NCBI GenBank assembly: GCA_002452735.1
Contig: DKFD01000007.1
Coordinates: forward strand, 10,562 to 72,167
DNA length: 61,606 nt
Source of the DNA: Patescibacteria group bacterium UBA6805
Lineage (GTDB): Bacteria; Patescibacteriota; Minisyncoccia; Minisyncoccales; Minisyncoccaceae
Direction of reading: 5' to 3'
The notes beneath the pieces were generated by a model. The model ran no database searches, was not told the origin of the DNA, and saw nothing but the letters and a program-made list of their open reading frames with translations. This document shows, one piece after another, positions 47,516 to 56,366 of this stretch (position 1 is the first letter of the stretch; the number at the start of each line of letters is the position of its first letter). The position numbers were made by a program, and so were the translations under genes.

Positions 47516-48742
47516 TTATTTCCATTCGCTTAAAACCACGCTTTTTATTATCTCCCTATTGTCCCTGAGAATTTTCAAAGTAATGGTGTCGCCGGGAGAA
47601 TAGCGGGCTATGATTTTGGCCAGAGAATTGTCCTTGGTTATCATTTCTCCCTCCATCTCCAGAATAACATCCCCTTCCTGCAATCCTGCTTTTTCTGCCG
47701 GAGAACCGGGAGTAACGGCCGGCTGTGAAAAATTAATGCCCTCAACCAACAAAGCGCCGTAGGGAAAAGGCAGGTTTTCTTCCTCGGCCATGGCTTTATC
47801 GATTAAAACGTATCTTACGCCCAGGAAGGGATAAGATATTTTTCCGGTTTCTTTTACCTGATTGATTCCTCTGATGGCTTTGTCAATGGAAATGGCGAAG
47901 CCGATGTTTTCCCCGGATAGGTCTACGGCCGTGTTAATGCCGATAACCTCGCCCGATAAGTTCAAAAGCGGGCCTCCGGAATTGCCCCGGTTTATGGCCG
48001 CGTCTGTCTGAATAATGTCTTCCAGGGTTTCAACCATGCCCTGACCCGAAGCAGTCACTGTCCTGTTTAGACCCGAGATTACGCCGACGGAAACCGTGTT
48101 TTGCAGTTCTCCCAGAGCGTTGCCGATGGCAATCACGGTCTGTCCGATCTGGGCGTCGGCGACACTGCCCAGCTTCAAGGCCGTAAAGCCGTCGCCTTCT
48201 ATTTTCATAATCGCCAAATCCTGAACCGGATCGCGAGCCAAAACCCTGGCCGGATATTCCTTGTTGTTATAAGTTACAACCGTGTATTCGGCATTTTCGT
48301 CCGAAACCACGTGCTTGTTGGTCAAAATCATGCCGTCGGAAGAAACAATGAACCCGCTGCCGGCTCCCACCTTTGTTTTCTCGCTTTCCTGAGAAATTCC
48401 GAAGAAATCGTAGGTAAAAACTTCTTTGGTGATAATAACACTGACTACCGAGGGCGATGATTCTTTCACCACTTTTATCACCCTGTCCTCTTCCGTTGTC
48501 TGGGGAACGTATTCTTTATCGGAACCGCTGCCCCCTTGGGCAATGATGGGCACTCCGGCTCTGGCTATGTCCTGCCTTAATTCATAATACAGATAATAAG
48601 TGAACGAGAGGCCGATGATTATTCCGATAAAGAAAAACAACATGACCCAAAAACAGACATTTATTTTATTCCCCGTCTTAAGTAATTTTTTAATCTTCGG
48701 GCTCTTCAGTTTTTTTGTTTCAATTTTGGGAAGTTGATACAT
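47516..48742 (-). CDS. HtrA/DegP-like serine protease with PDZ domain
   Basis: This 408-residue protein has a cytoplasmic basic start, a transmembrane anchor (~30-55), and a trypsin-like domain (~85-300) with the triad His ('LTNKHVV'), Asp ('VQDLAIMKI') and Ser ('INRGNSGGPLLNL'). A PDZ domain (~320-405) follows, with 'GSPAEKAGLQEGDVILEMEG'. It degrades or refolds damaged proteins outside the membrane. The gene ends 2 bases before dnaG begins and follows the glycosyltransferase gene by 2 bases. Confidence 0.95.
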   Translation of the reverse strand: MYQLPKIETKKLKSPKIKKLLKTGNKINVCFWVMLFFFIGIIIGLSFTYYLYYELRQDIARAGVPIIAQGGSGSDKEYVPQTTEEDRVIKVVKESSPSVVSVIITKEVFTYDFFGISQESEKTKVGAGSGFIVSSDGMILTNKHVVSDENAEYTVVTYNNKEYPARVLARDPVQDLAIMKIEGDGFTALKLGSVADAQIGQTVIAIGNALGELQNTVSVGVISGLNRTVTASGQGMVETLEDIIQTDAAINRGNSGGPLLNLSGEVIGINTAVDLSGENIGFAISIDKAIRGINQVKETGKISYPFLGVRYVLIDKAMAEEENLPFPYGALLVEGINFSQPAVTPGSPAEKAGLQEGDVILEMEGEMITKDNSLAKIIARYSPGDTITLKILRDNREIIKSVVLSEWK

Positions 48743-48744
48743 GA

Positions 48745-49455
48745 TTATTCTTTTTTATTATAATGGCCGAATCGGTAGTTGAACCTGTCAGACCGGACCG
48801 GACCGATGAATATCATGTGTAAACCGCACAAAAGATATTTGAAAATCGTTTGCCAGTAGCCGTCTCGCTCGAACCGCCTTACCGGCATAAATATTTTGGC
48901 CGAACGGATTACTCCGAACTTTCCCAGCTTGGCCGCATCTTGGACAAAGCAATGGTCTTCGGCCAGCCTGATTGTCTTGTCAAAGCCATTCACCTTTTCA
49001 AAAACCTCTTTTCTGACCATGATGCCCATGGCTCCCATGGGAAAAATCCTGCTCAGCAATATCTGGGGGAAATTGTAGAAAAGGTTCATGGTCAGGGGGT
49101 TGAGATAGATACTGTTTTTCAGGGGGAAAATGGCGAAAGAAGCTATGTCCAATTTCTTGTTCGTAAACTCTTCAAAAGAATTTTTAACAAATTCTTCCGA
49201 CAATTTCAAGTCAGCGTCCAAAAAAAGGAAAATATCTCCGCGCGCTTTCAAAGCTCCTTTGTTTCTTCCCTCGGCCGGCAGTCCCCCGTCGGTCACGACG
49301 CAATTGAAATTCTTGGCGATTTCCAGGGTCTTGTCGGTGGAACCAGCATCGGCTATCACGATTTCCATCTTCTCTGCGTCCTCCTTCCTAAGGGCCGGCA
49401 AAAGAAAAGAAAGATTCTTTTCCTCGTTTAAGGTTGGGATAATAATGCTTAACAT
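48745..49455 (-). CDS. Family 2 glycosyltransferase
   Basis: This 236-residue GT-A enzyme has 'LSIIIPTLNEEKNLSFLLPA', 'IVIADAGSTDKTLEIAKNF', 'AEGRNKGALKARGDIFLFLD' followed by A-D (the DxD metal site), and 'RLAEDHCFVQDAAKLGKFGV', the ED acid region. The C-terminus has one hydrophobic segment near 'YLLCGLHMIFIG'. It adds a sugar from a nucleotide donor to an envelope glycan or lipid. The ATG at 49455 (MLSII) starts 3 bases after the previous stop; the longer frame overlaps that gene. Confidence 0.9.
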   Translation of the reverse strand: MLSIIIPTLNEEKNLSFLLPALRKEDAEKMEIVIADAGSTDKTLEIAKNFNCVVTDGGLPAEGRNKGALKARGDIFLFLDADLKLSEEFVKNSFEEFTNKKLDIASFAIFPLKNSIYLNPLTMNLFYNFPQILLSRIFPMGAMGIMVRKEVFEKVNGFDKTIRLAEDHCFVQDAAKLGKFGVIRSAKIFMPVRRFERDGYWQTIFKYLLCGLHMIFIGPVRSDRFNYRFGHYNKKE

Positions 49456-49457
49456 AA

Positions 49458-50453
49458 TTATTGGTTTATGAATATCTTGGCTACTTCCCAAAATTCGGGA
49501 TGATTTTGCTTAAGCTTCATCCAATACCACCATTCCGCTCCCCAAAAATAGAAAGTGTCTATCCCGGTCTTCTTGGCGAAATCAATATTTTGATAGAATT
49601 GGCCCAAACTGAGGGTAATCATCTGCTCGTCCAAAGAAGCATTAATAATAGACTGCTTGCACCACGGTTCGGCCTGAAGCTCGACCCCGATAATTTCTTT
49701 CTTGAAAACATTGCGCACGATTTCCGCCCGACGGTGATAGAAAACAGCCGGAAAATGATAGGAAAAATAGAAATTAAACTGGTCCTGCCAAACATTTCTA
49801 TAGGTGGTAATTCCTACGATGTCTCCGATGACGGCTGACCTCATCCACAAGGAAAGCTCTCCGCTTTCGGTAAGAATTATCGGATGCTTATCGTCAATCT
49901 TCTTGATAAAATCCACCTCCTGCTTTAAGAATCCCGAGTCAGACCAAGGACAAGCGCCGAAATTGAGAAAAGCCTCGTTTTCCACCTGCCAACCGACCAA
50001 AGAAGGCGAATCCTTGTATCTGTTCACTACTTTGGCCATCATTTTCAAGATATTCTGCTGCTGGTCATCCTTGTCAAGGTTTCTTGCCCAAATGGGCATA
50101 TGGCATTCGGGCCAGCGCGGAGTCCTCATTCCAATGGCCAGAATCACATCAACATTCCTTTTTTTCGCTTCGGCCATCTGCCAGTCAACCTCTGAAAAAT
50201 CAAACTCGTTCCTTTCTTTTTCCAGCAAATCCCAATGCACGGAAATCTTGATTCTTTTGACGTTTAACTCGTCCAAAAGAGCCAGATATGTTTCCCTGTT
50301 GTCCAAGCCCAAAAAGTCCGTCTGCTTAACGGAAAAATTAACCCCCCACTTTATTTTTGAGGCGGGCTTACCGCTGCCGACAAAAAAATAAGCGATTAAG
50401 GCCAAAAAGAAAAAAAGAAAAATCAACAACATGTACTTAACTTTTGAAGTCAT
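49458..50453 (-). CDS. Anchored clan GH-A glycosidase-like protein
   Basis: This 331-residue protein has an N-terminal anchor (~7-27) and a TIM-barrel glycosidase pattern: 'KRIKISVHWDLLEKERNEFD' (strand 2 region), 'VILAIGMRTPRWPECH', 'SLVGWQVENEAFLNFG' with the N-E acid/base after strand 4, and 'EIIGVELQAEPWC' with the nucleophile Glu on strand 7. A final 'FYFWGAEWWYW' lies at strand 8. The family (GH5/GH42-like) is not certain. It is bound to the membrane and faces outward. Confidence 0.75.
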   Translation of the reverse strand: MTSKVKYMLLIFLFFFLALIAYFFVGSGKPASKIKWGVNFSVKQTDFLGLDNRETYLALLDELNVKRIKISVHWDLLEKERNEFDFSEVDWQMAEAKKRNVDVILAIGMRTPRWPECHMPIWARNLDKDDQQQNILKMMAKVVNRYKDSPSLVGWQVENEAFLNFGACPWSDSGFLKQEVDFIKKIDDKHPIILTESGELSLWMRSAVIGDIVGITTYRNVWQDQFNFYFSYHFPAVFYHRRAEIVRNVFKKEIIGVELQAEPWCKQSIINASLDEQMITLSLGQFYQNIDFAKKTGIDTFYFWGAEWWYWMKLKQNHPEFWEVAKIFINQ

Positions 50454-50494
50454 TAAACATATAATACACCAAAAGAGGCAAAAAGCAAGAGAGC

Positions 50495-51400
50495 CTATTT
50501 CTCGACTATTCCGGCTTTCAGCCGGGACAAACTCTCAAAATATTCTCTTTTTTCCAAAGAATTATTGCTTAATAAATTGTTAATTCCCGAATAATAATTT
50601 TCCTTTATTCTTGAAGAAGGCAGAGTTTCGTTATAAACTCTGACTTCGTCGAAAATACCAGTAAATCCCTCTCCCAAAACCACGCTGGCATTATTGGTGG
50701 CCAAGGCGCCGGAAGCGACCCGGCTGCCGATGGGCGCGGAGTTGAGGTAAAGAAGGCCTCCGGCAGTGGCGCTGTATGTCCAAGCAAAGTGATACCATTT
50801 GTTGAGGTCGATAAACGGAGTCCCGTTGGATACGTTCGTCCAGCTTCCCCCGGCAGTGGCGTAAAAACGCATACGCTTGTAATCTCCGCCGGCCGTAGTA
50901 CCGAAAAAATAAAGAACGAAATTGGCGTCGCTGGTTGAAGTATATTTTTTAAAAGGGCGGACAGCGTATCCGGTGTAGTGTGCCTTGGGATAAAGCCAGA
51001 ATTCGATTGTTATGGCATTGGGCAGGCTTAAATTGGCGTTGTTGGTGAGATAAAGAAGGTCGGTGCCGTCAACAAAATCCATACATTTCCCTCTCACGCA
51101 ATTTGTTCCGGTTCTGACAACGGGCGGATTGGCTCCGATGTCTCCGTTGTTTCCGTCCCAATTATCCAGAATATCGCTATTGGTGGCCAGAACTCCGTCA
51201 TCCGTCGGCCCGTCAAACTTCCATTCGGAAACAAGACTTGCCAGTAAAGAGTTTCTCAAAGAATTGGAAAACGCCTGGCCTTTAGCAATGGCGGCTTTTT
51301 CCGAAACCCCGGCCATGGAAACGATAATGAAAGCGGAAAGGATTCCGACTATGACGATGACTACCAGTATTTCGATGAGAGTAAAAGATTTATTGGCCAT
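50495..51400 (-). CDS. Prepilin-type protein with LamG jellyroll domain
   Basis: This 301-residue protein has a leader MANKS followed by FTLIEILVVIVIVGILSAFI (Glu at +5; Ser, not Gly, before the cut). After the pilin helix comes a LamG/concanavalin-like domain (~58-270): 'LVSEWKFDG', 'AITIEFWLYP', 'FIDLNKWYHFAWTYSATAGG', 'LLYLNSAPIGSRV', 'TGIFDEVRVYNETL'. It is probably assembled or exported by type IV pili and binds glycans at the cell surface. The start region is nearly the same DNA as the pilin fragment at 1-76. It lies 3 bases after the transporter gene. Confidence 0.85.
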   Translation of the reverse strand: MANKSFTLIEILVVIVIVGILSAFIIVSMAGVSEKAAIAKGQAFSNSLRNSLLASLVSEWKFDGPTDDGVLATNSDILDNWDGNNGDIGANPPVVRTGTNCVRGKCMDFVDGTDLLYLTNNANLSLPNAITIEFWLYPKAHYTGYAVRPFKKYTSTSDANFVLYFFGTTAGGDYKRMRFYATAGGSWTNVSNGTPFIDLNKWYHFAWTYSATAGGLLYLNSAPIGSRVASGALATNNASVVLGEGFTGIFDEVRVYNETLPSSRIKENYYSGINNLLSNNSLEKREYFESLSRLKAGIVEK

Positions 51401-51403
51401 ACC

Positions 51404-52327
51404 TCAGCTGCCCAGACTGCTTCCGTAAAGCGTTAAAACGACCAAGCCCAGGCCGATTATTAAAATAGCGGCAAGTTTTTGAATTAATACTTTTTTTGAC
51501 AGAACTTCTTTCAAGTATGCCGGAAGATAGTAGGAGAAAAGGATGGTTAGGAAAAAAAGGAAAACATACTGAACACCCCTCAAAGCATTGACAATGGCCA
51601 AGAAAGCCACCGGCACCAGGGCAATGGCCAGGCTCTGGAGAATCGTTGCCAAGCCCCCGGCCGCCTGAGCCAGAATAAAGATAACGCCCACTTCCTGTTT
51701 CTGCTTTTTCTTGAAGAAAACACCCCTCCGCACTTCTTTGTCAAAAAGGAAGAAAAGAGCAAAAAATGCGCTGGCCATCCTGACCATTATAAATCCGGAG
51801 AGAAAAGGCATGTCCAGCAAAACGAATTTCAAAAAAATGAAATCCAGGCAGAATAAAAGCGAAGCGAAGGAGGAAAGGAAAAAGCTGTCTTTGGTCAGCT
51901 TATAGTTTTTCTCCAAACTTATCACCATTCCCCCCAGAAAAAGCAGAAAAAACCCCAGGAAATCGGCTTGGCTCAAGCTCAATTGGCTAATGGGCCAGAA
52001 AATCCAGGTTAAAATGAATATGAATATGGGCTGGAAAGCCCCAATCATGGGCATCACTCTGGAAACTTCGTATTTGTCCAAGGCGCGGAAAAGAATGTAA
52101 AGAGCCCAGATATAAACAATGCCGTCTAAAAATATCCAGACCCAAGTAGAGGAAGAAGGAAGCTGAAAATCAATAAAGGGTATCAAAAAAACGGCCAAGA
52201 CGCTTAAAAACCCAACGTAAAAAGCGTAAAGCCCGGGCTTAGGGGCTTTTTTTAAAACAATCTTGTCCCCCAGAGAAGCCAGAGCGAAAAAAAGATAACT
52301 GGCGATGGAAACCAATAGCCACGTCAT
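51404..52327 (-). CDS. EamA/DMT-family membrane transporter
   Basis: This 307-residue protein has ten predicted transmembrane helices in two five-helix EamA repeats. The first starts 'SIASYLFFALASLGDKIVLK' and the second 'FLSSFASLLFCLDFIFLKFV'. 'LILGLGLVVLTLYGS'-type ends close the barrel. Drug/metabolite transporters export amino acids, nucleotides or lipids; the substrate is unknown. It overlaps the glycosyltransferase start by 4 bases, so the two are coupled. Confidence 0.85.
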   Translation of the reverse strand: MTWLLVSIASYLFFALASLGDKIVLKKAPKPGLYAFYVGFLSVLAVFLIPFIDFQLPSSSTWVWIFLDGIVYIWALYILFRALDKYEVSRVMPMIGAFQPIFIFILTWIFWPISQLSLSQADFLGFFLLFLGGMVISLEKNYKLTKDSFFLSSFASLLFCLDFIFLKFVLLDMPFLSGFIMVRMASAFFALFFLFDKEVRRGVFFKKKQKQEVGVIFILAQAAGGLATILQSLAIALVPVAFLAIVNALRGVQYVFLFFLTILFSYYLPAYLKEVLSKKVLIQKLAAILIIGLGLVVLTLYGSSLGS

Positions 52328-53604
52328 TTTTTAATTATATCCTTAATTTTTAAAACACCCAGCTGTTCGCTCTCGACAAAACCCTCCATTGCCATTTCCG
52401 CCAAGTGCCCGTCTCTCAGCCAGTCAAAAAGCCAGTCTTTAATGAAATCGACGTTCTCTTCTTCCGCTCCGAAGCCGGATCTCAAAAGCCAAGCCCGGTT
52501 AAACTCTTCCTGAGAACCAATGGTTGGAGCGATGATAATTGGAAGGCCCAAGGCGGAATAGAAAGAAAGCTCGCTGGGCTTGGTCCACAAAACGTCTGTT
52601 TTTCTCAAAGCGGAATTAAAACTGTTAAAATATGCTTTAAAGGTTTCCTCAAAAAGAATTTCCACCATTTTCTTAGAAGAACTGATTCTCAGTCTTTCAA
52701 TTTCTTTTTCAAAATATTCTTTGATTTTCTTTTTCGTTCCAGCCACCAGAATCACCTTCACCTCCTTGTTGGAAATATTGTCTCTTAATCGTTTCAGAAT
52801 ATTCACCCCCATCTCTTTTTGCGCTCCCGCCCCACCCACGGCAAACATGATGGTTAAAGGATGGTCTGCTCTTGAAGGAAACTCTCCCAGTTTCTCCCTG
52901 AGCATTCCTCCGTATTTTTTCTGATAAACCGCCCAGGGGTCGAGGTTGATAATTCTATGCTTCAAGTCCTCTTTTACTTTCTCCAGTCTTTTCCCGATAA
53001 TTTCCATGGGCAAAGGGTAGCCGGTCAAGAAAATATTCTCTTTTTTGATTCCGTAAAGCACCAACCGGTCCGCCACTCTTTTGGTGGGGGCAAAATATTT
53101 TATTCTGCTCTGGCTGGGTTTCAAGGGTGCCCAACCTCTAGAGATATCGGCGTCGCAAACCACGCAATAAATATCGCCAGGGTACTTGAAATACTCGGCC
53201 ATAAAAGCCGGGGTGTAAAAAGTGGAAATAAAGGGCCTCTTGTCTTTGGTGGACAATTTATTAATCAAATGCCTTCCCCATCCTCTTTGAAAAAGAGGGT
53301 AGATTCTTTTTTGAGTGAAATTTGACTGTGATAGGTCCCTTTTGGGATAAAATTCCGTTATCTTCTGGGTGGCGTCAAAAAGGGAAAAAATGATTTTTCC
53401 GACTAGTGGCGCTTTCTTGAACCTGGAAACAAACTCATAAAACCGGCGCGAGGTCTCCCAAACCCTTTTATCGCCATCGGGGATGCCTTCATAATCGTTG
53501 GCATTGATAATATGCCCCCTCACGGCCAAATCTCTCAAGGCGTATGCCGTTCTTTGATGGCCGTAACCCATGTTTATTGATACAACCCAGGCTTTCTTGC
53601 TCAT
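52324..53604 (-). CDS. GT-B glycosyltransferase, MGDG-synthase/MurG-like
   Basis: This 426-residue protein starts 'VVSINMGYGHQRTAYALRDL', resembling the GHxxAAxAL loop of MGDG synthases, and has a C-terminal donor domain: 'TIMFAVGGAGAQKEMGVNIL', 'DVLWTKPSELSFYSALGLPI', 'APTIGSQEEFNRAWLL'. GT-B enzymes of this branch move sugar from a UDP donor to a membrane lipid or peptidoglycan precursor. The acceptor is unknown. It sits in an envelope cluster with EamA and ComEC. Confidence 0.78.
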   Translation of the reverse strand: MSKKAWVVSINMGYGHQRTAYALRDLAVRGHIINANDYEGIPDGDKRVWETSRRFYEFVSRFKKAPLVGKIIFSLFDATQKITEFYPKRDLSQSNFTQKRIYPLFQRGWGRHLINKLSTKDKRPFISTFYTPAFMAEYFKYPGDIYCVVCDADISRGWAPLKPSQSRIKYFAPTKRVADRLVLYGIKKENIFLTGYPLPMEIIGKRLEKVKEDLKHRIINLDPWAVYQKKYGGMLREKLGEFPSRADHPLTIMFAVGGAGAQKEMGVNILKRLRDNISNKEVKVILVAGTKKKIKEYFEKEIERLRISSSKKMVEILFEETFKAYFNSFNSALRKTDVLWTKPSELSFYSALGLPIIIAPTIGSQEEFNRAWLLRSGFGAEEENVDFIKDWLFDWLRDGHLAEMAMEGFVESEQLGVLKIKDIIKK

Positions 53605-53623
53605 ATAAATAATTATACCCCAA

Positions 53624-55048
53624 TTAAATGAAAAAATCCAACTCCCCCTCCTTCTTTTTCAAAAAAAGGAAAAACAACAAAGGGAGATAGAAAAGAAAGA
53701 ACAACACAAAAGACGTTTCTATCCTGGAGAAAGGGAGAAGAGAGCAAAAATTAATTATCAAAATCAGATAAGAGAGGAAAAAAGAGCAAAGCATTGCCAA
53801 GAGCCAGGAGAGAAGAGGAAAAATTATTCCCAAAAGAGGAAAAACTATTCCCAAAATCATGATAACGGGCAAGACGGGAAAAACCAGGATATTGGACAGC
53901 AGAGAAACCAAAGAGAAATATCCGAAACTCAAAGACAAGATGGGCAGGACGAAAATCTGGGCGGAAAGAGTCATGGCCAGAACCTCTCTCAAGGATTTGA
54001 ATTTAATCAACGGCCTGAGCCAGTAATTGAAAACCGGGCCGAGCAAAACAATTCCCAAAGTGGCGAAAAAAGAAAGCTGAAAACCCAAATCGTATCTCAA
54101 AACCAAAGGATTGAAAAAAAGAATCAAGAACCCGGCCACAATCAAAGTCTTTAAATTGGAAATATTCCTTCCCGAAGCCTGGGCCAGAAAGATGAGGCTG
54201 ACCATGAATCCGGCCCTGACGGCCGAAGCCGGCATGCCCACGAAAAACACGTAGAAAAGTATGAAAAATATTGAAGCGAACAGAGCCTGGTTCCGCCAGA
54301 GTCCTATAAGCAGGAGGAGTTCAAAAATAATGCCTGCGAAAAGAACGATGTGGGCTCCGGAAATAGCAATGGCATGGCTTAAACCGCTCAAGCTGAGCTT
54401 TTCCTTCAATTCGTTTCCCATTTTCAAGGTATTGCCGAATATCGTTGCCTCAAGAATAGCTTCTTTTTCCAAAGACAAATTTTTCTCGATCCCGGAAATC
54501 ATTTTTTTCTTGAAAGAATAAACGGCGGCAATTATTCCATTCCCCTGGTTTTTCTCCAAAACCTTTATTTGGGGAAAAATCATATATCCGGCGATGCCGT
54601 CTTTTAAGAGAAATCCTTCGTAATCAAAATCTTCAATCATTCCCGGCTTTCTGAATTTACCCCTGATTTCTATTCTGTCCCCGAACTCGTACTCGGGGAA
54701 AACAAAAGTGGAAACAAGCAATTTCTCGTTTTCCAGAACAGAAACCCTTATCTTCTGCTTGTCATAATCCATCTGTGGCTCTTTGGAAACAATACCCGTC
54801 AAAACGACCGGGGAATTATCTTCAATAAAACTTAATTCGCCGTTCTTCAAATCGGCATAGCGGAATTGGAAATAGAATACAGCCAGTCCGATAATCAAAA
54901 AAGCGAAGCCCCAAGAAACAGCTTTTTCACTTTTTGAAAACCAGATTCCAATTAAGCCCAATCCGATAATCAAAAAAATAAAACCCGAAAAATCAACAAA
55001 AGAAGCGAAAAGAATGCCGGCCATGAAAGCCAAAAGCATTTTTTCCAT
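53624..55048 (-). CDS. comEC: ComEC/Rec2-family DNA-uptake channel, short form
   Basis: 474 residues, about 10-12 transmembrane helices. An N-terminal DUF4131 OB-like region (~30-160, 'GIVSKEPQMDYDKQKIRVSV') precedes the Competence domain (~195-465) with 'LSLSGLSHAIAISGAHIVLF', 'MPASAVRAGFMVSLIFLAQA' and 'LRYDLGFQLSFFATLGIVLL'. The C-terminal metallo-beta-lactamase-like domain of full ComEC (~750 residues) is missing. It would pass single-stranded DNA across the membrane, fitting the pilin-like genes in the window. Confidence 0.9.
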   Translation of the reverse strand: MEKMLLAFMAGILFASFVDFSGFIFLIIGLGLIGIWFSKSEKAVSWGFAFLIIGLAVFYFQFRYADLKNGELSFIEDNSPVVLTGIVSKEPQMDYDKQKIRVSVLENEKLLVSTFVFPEYEFGDRIEIRGKFRKPGMIEDFDYEGFLLKDGIAGYMIFPQIKVLEKNQGNGIIAAVYSFKKKMISGIEKNLSLEKEAILEATIFGNTLKMGNELKEKLSLSGLSHAIAISGAHIVLFAGIIFELLLLIGLWRNQALFASIFFILFYVFFVGMPASAVRAGFMVSLIFLAQASGRNISNLKTLIVAGFLILFFNPLVLRYDLGFQLSFFATLGIVLLGPVFNYWLRPLIKFKSLREVLAMTLSAQIFVLPILSLSFGYFSLVSLLSNILVFPVLPVIMILGIVFPLLGIIFPLLSWLLAMLCSFFLSYLILIINFCSLLPFSRIETSFVLFFLFYLPLLFFLFLKKKEGELDFFI

Positions 55049-55660
55049 TTATCTTTTTTTAATAAAACTTTTAATCGCGAGCATTCCGAACAGAAATCCT
55101 CCGATGTGGGAAGAATAAGCAACCATATCGGAAACACCCAAGGAAAGTATCTGAATCAAGAACCAGACTATCAGGAAAATGAAAGCGGAAACGGAAACAG
55201 TGGTCCAGAAAAAAATCAAAGGAACGACGGCCCGTATCTTATTCCTGGGAAAAAGAACAAGATAAGCTCCCATAATGCCAGCGATGGCTCCGGAAGCGCC
55301 GATGAGGAGAGAGCCCTGGCCTTCAACCAGAGCATAAGCCAAAACCGCCGCTGTTCCGCAGAGGAAATAGAAGAGCAAGAATCTTAAACTTCCGATTCTT
55401 GATTCCAGGTTCTCGCCGAAAACCCACAAGAACCAGACATTGCCCAAAAGATGGATAAGGTCTTTATGCAAAAACATTGAAGTAAAAACCGTATAAAACC
55501 TGCCGTTAAAAAGGCTGTCGAAAGAAAAAGCGAAAGTCCTGAAAAAAAATTCGGGGTCGGAAAAAGAAACAAAAAAGAAAAAAACATTAAAAACAACCAG
55601 GGCTATTGTTATTGCCGGCATTCTTCCTTTTCTCTGGTTTTCGTCGTACAAGGGAAACAT
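55049..55660 (-). CDS. Rhomboid-family intramembrane serine protease
   Basis: This 203-residue protein has six transmembrane helices. The catalytic Ser lies in 'LIGASGAIAGIMGAYLVLFP' and the His in 'YSSHIGGFLFGMLAIKS'; 'FTSMFLHKDLIHLLGNVWFL' is the typical helix 2 region. It cleaves membrane proteins within the bilayer. ATG 55660 (MFPLYDE) is chosen because the longer frame runs into nrdG. Confidence 0.92.
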   Translation of the reverse strand: MFPLYDENQRKGRMPAITIALVVFNVFFFFVSFSDPEFFFRTFAFSFDSLFNGRFYTVFTSMFLHKDLIHLLGNVWFLWVFGENLESRIGSLRFLLFYFLCGTAAVLAYALVEGQGSLLIGASGAIAGIMGAYLVLFPRNKIRAVVPLIFFWTTVSVSAFIFLIVWFLIQILSLGVSDMVAYSSHIGGFLFGMLAIKSFIKKR

Positions 55661-55661
55661 A

Positions 55662-56366
55662 TTATCTTGGCCTGCAAACTTCAAACAAAAAAGAGACTTC
55701 CTTTATCGCTTCCTTGATTTCTTCTTCGGAAAAGGGCCTTATTCCTTTTAAATTATAATCTAGGGTTCCTTTTTCGCTGCGGAAGCTTTGAAGAAAATAT
55801 CTTTTAGCCGGGCCAATGGCTTTGGCCATTTCAATAATGTCCTCTTTTTCATGAAGGCCGGGAACGATTGTCGTTCTGAATTCGTAATCGATTCCCGAAT
55901 TCTTGATTAATTCAATGCTTTTTTTGATTCTCTCAACGTCAACTTTTGTTCCGGCCGCTTGACTGTACTTTTCCTCGCTTAGGGGAGCCTTGATGTCCAT
56001 GGCGATATAGTCAACCAGCCTTTCTTCAATCAATTCTTTCAATTTCTCCGGCAGATAGCCATTGGTGTCTATTTTGATTAAAAACCCTTTTTCTTTGATT
56101 CTTTTCAGAAAATCCTTTAATTCCGGATTAAGGGTCGGCTCTCCTCCGCAGACGACACAAGCGTCCAGTAATCCCCTTTTTTCTTCCAAAAAAGAAAAAA
56201 AATTCTCGATTTCCATTTTGGGCTGCTTTTCTATTTCTTCTTCCAAAACCAATTCCCGGGAATAGCAAAAAGGGCACCTGAAATTGCATCGGGTTAAAAA
56301 TACCGTGCAAGCAACCTTGCCCGGGTAATCAATAAGCGTGACTTTTTGAAGTCCCCCGATAGTCAT
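55662..56366 (-). CDS. nrdG: Anaerobic ribonucleotide reductase activating protein
   Basis: This 234-residue radical SAM enzyme has 'TRCNFRCPFCYSRELV' (C-x3-C-x2-C for the [4Fe-4S] cluster), 'CVVCGGEPTLNPELKDFL' (GGEPT, SAM binding), 'IKIDTNGYLPE', and 'VDYIAMDIKAPL'. It makes the glycyl radical in NrdD. It starts within the nrdD stop codon (ATG overlaps TAATG), so the two are coupled. Confidence 0.95.
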   Translation of the reverse strand: MTIGGLQKVTLIDYPGKVACTVFLTRCNFRCPFCYSRELVLEEEIEKQPKMEIENFFSFLEEKRGLLDACVVCGGEPTLNPELKDFLKRIKEKGFLIKIDTNGYLPEKLKELIEERLVDYIAMDIKAPLSEEKYSQAAGTKVDVERIKKSIELIKNSGIDYEFRTTIVPGLHEKEDIIEMAKAIGPAKRYFLQSFRSEKGTLDYNLKGIRPFSEEEIKEAIKEVSFLFEVCRPR

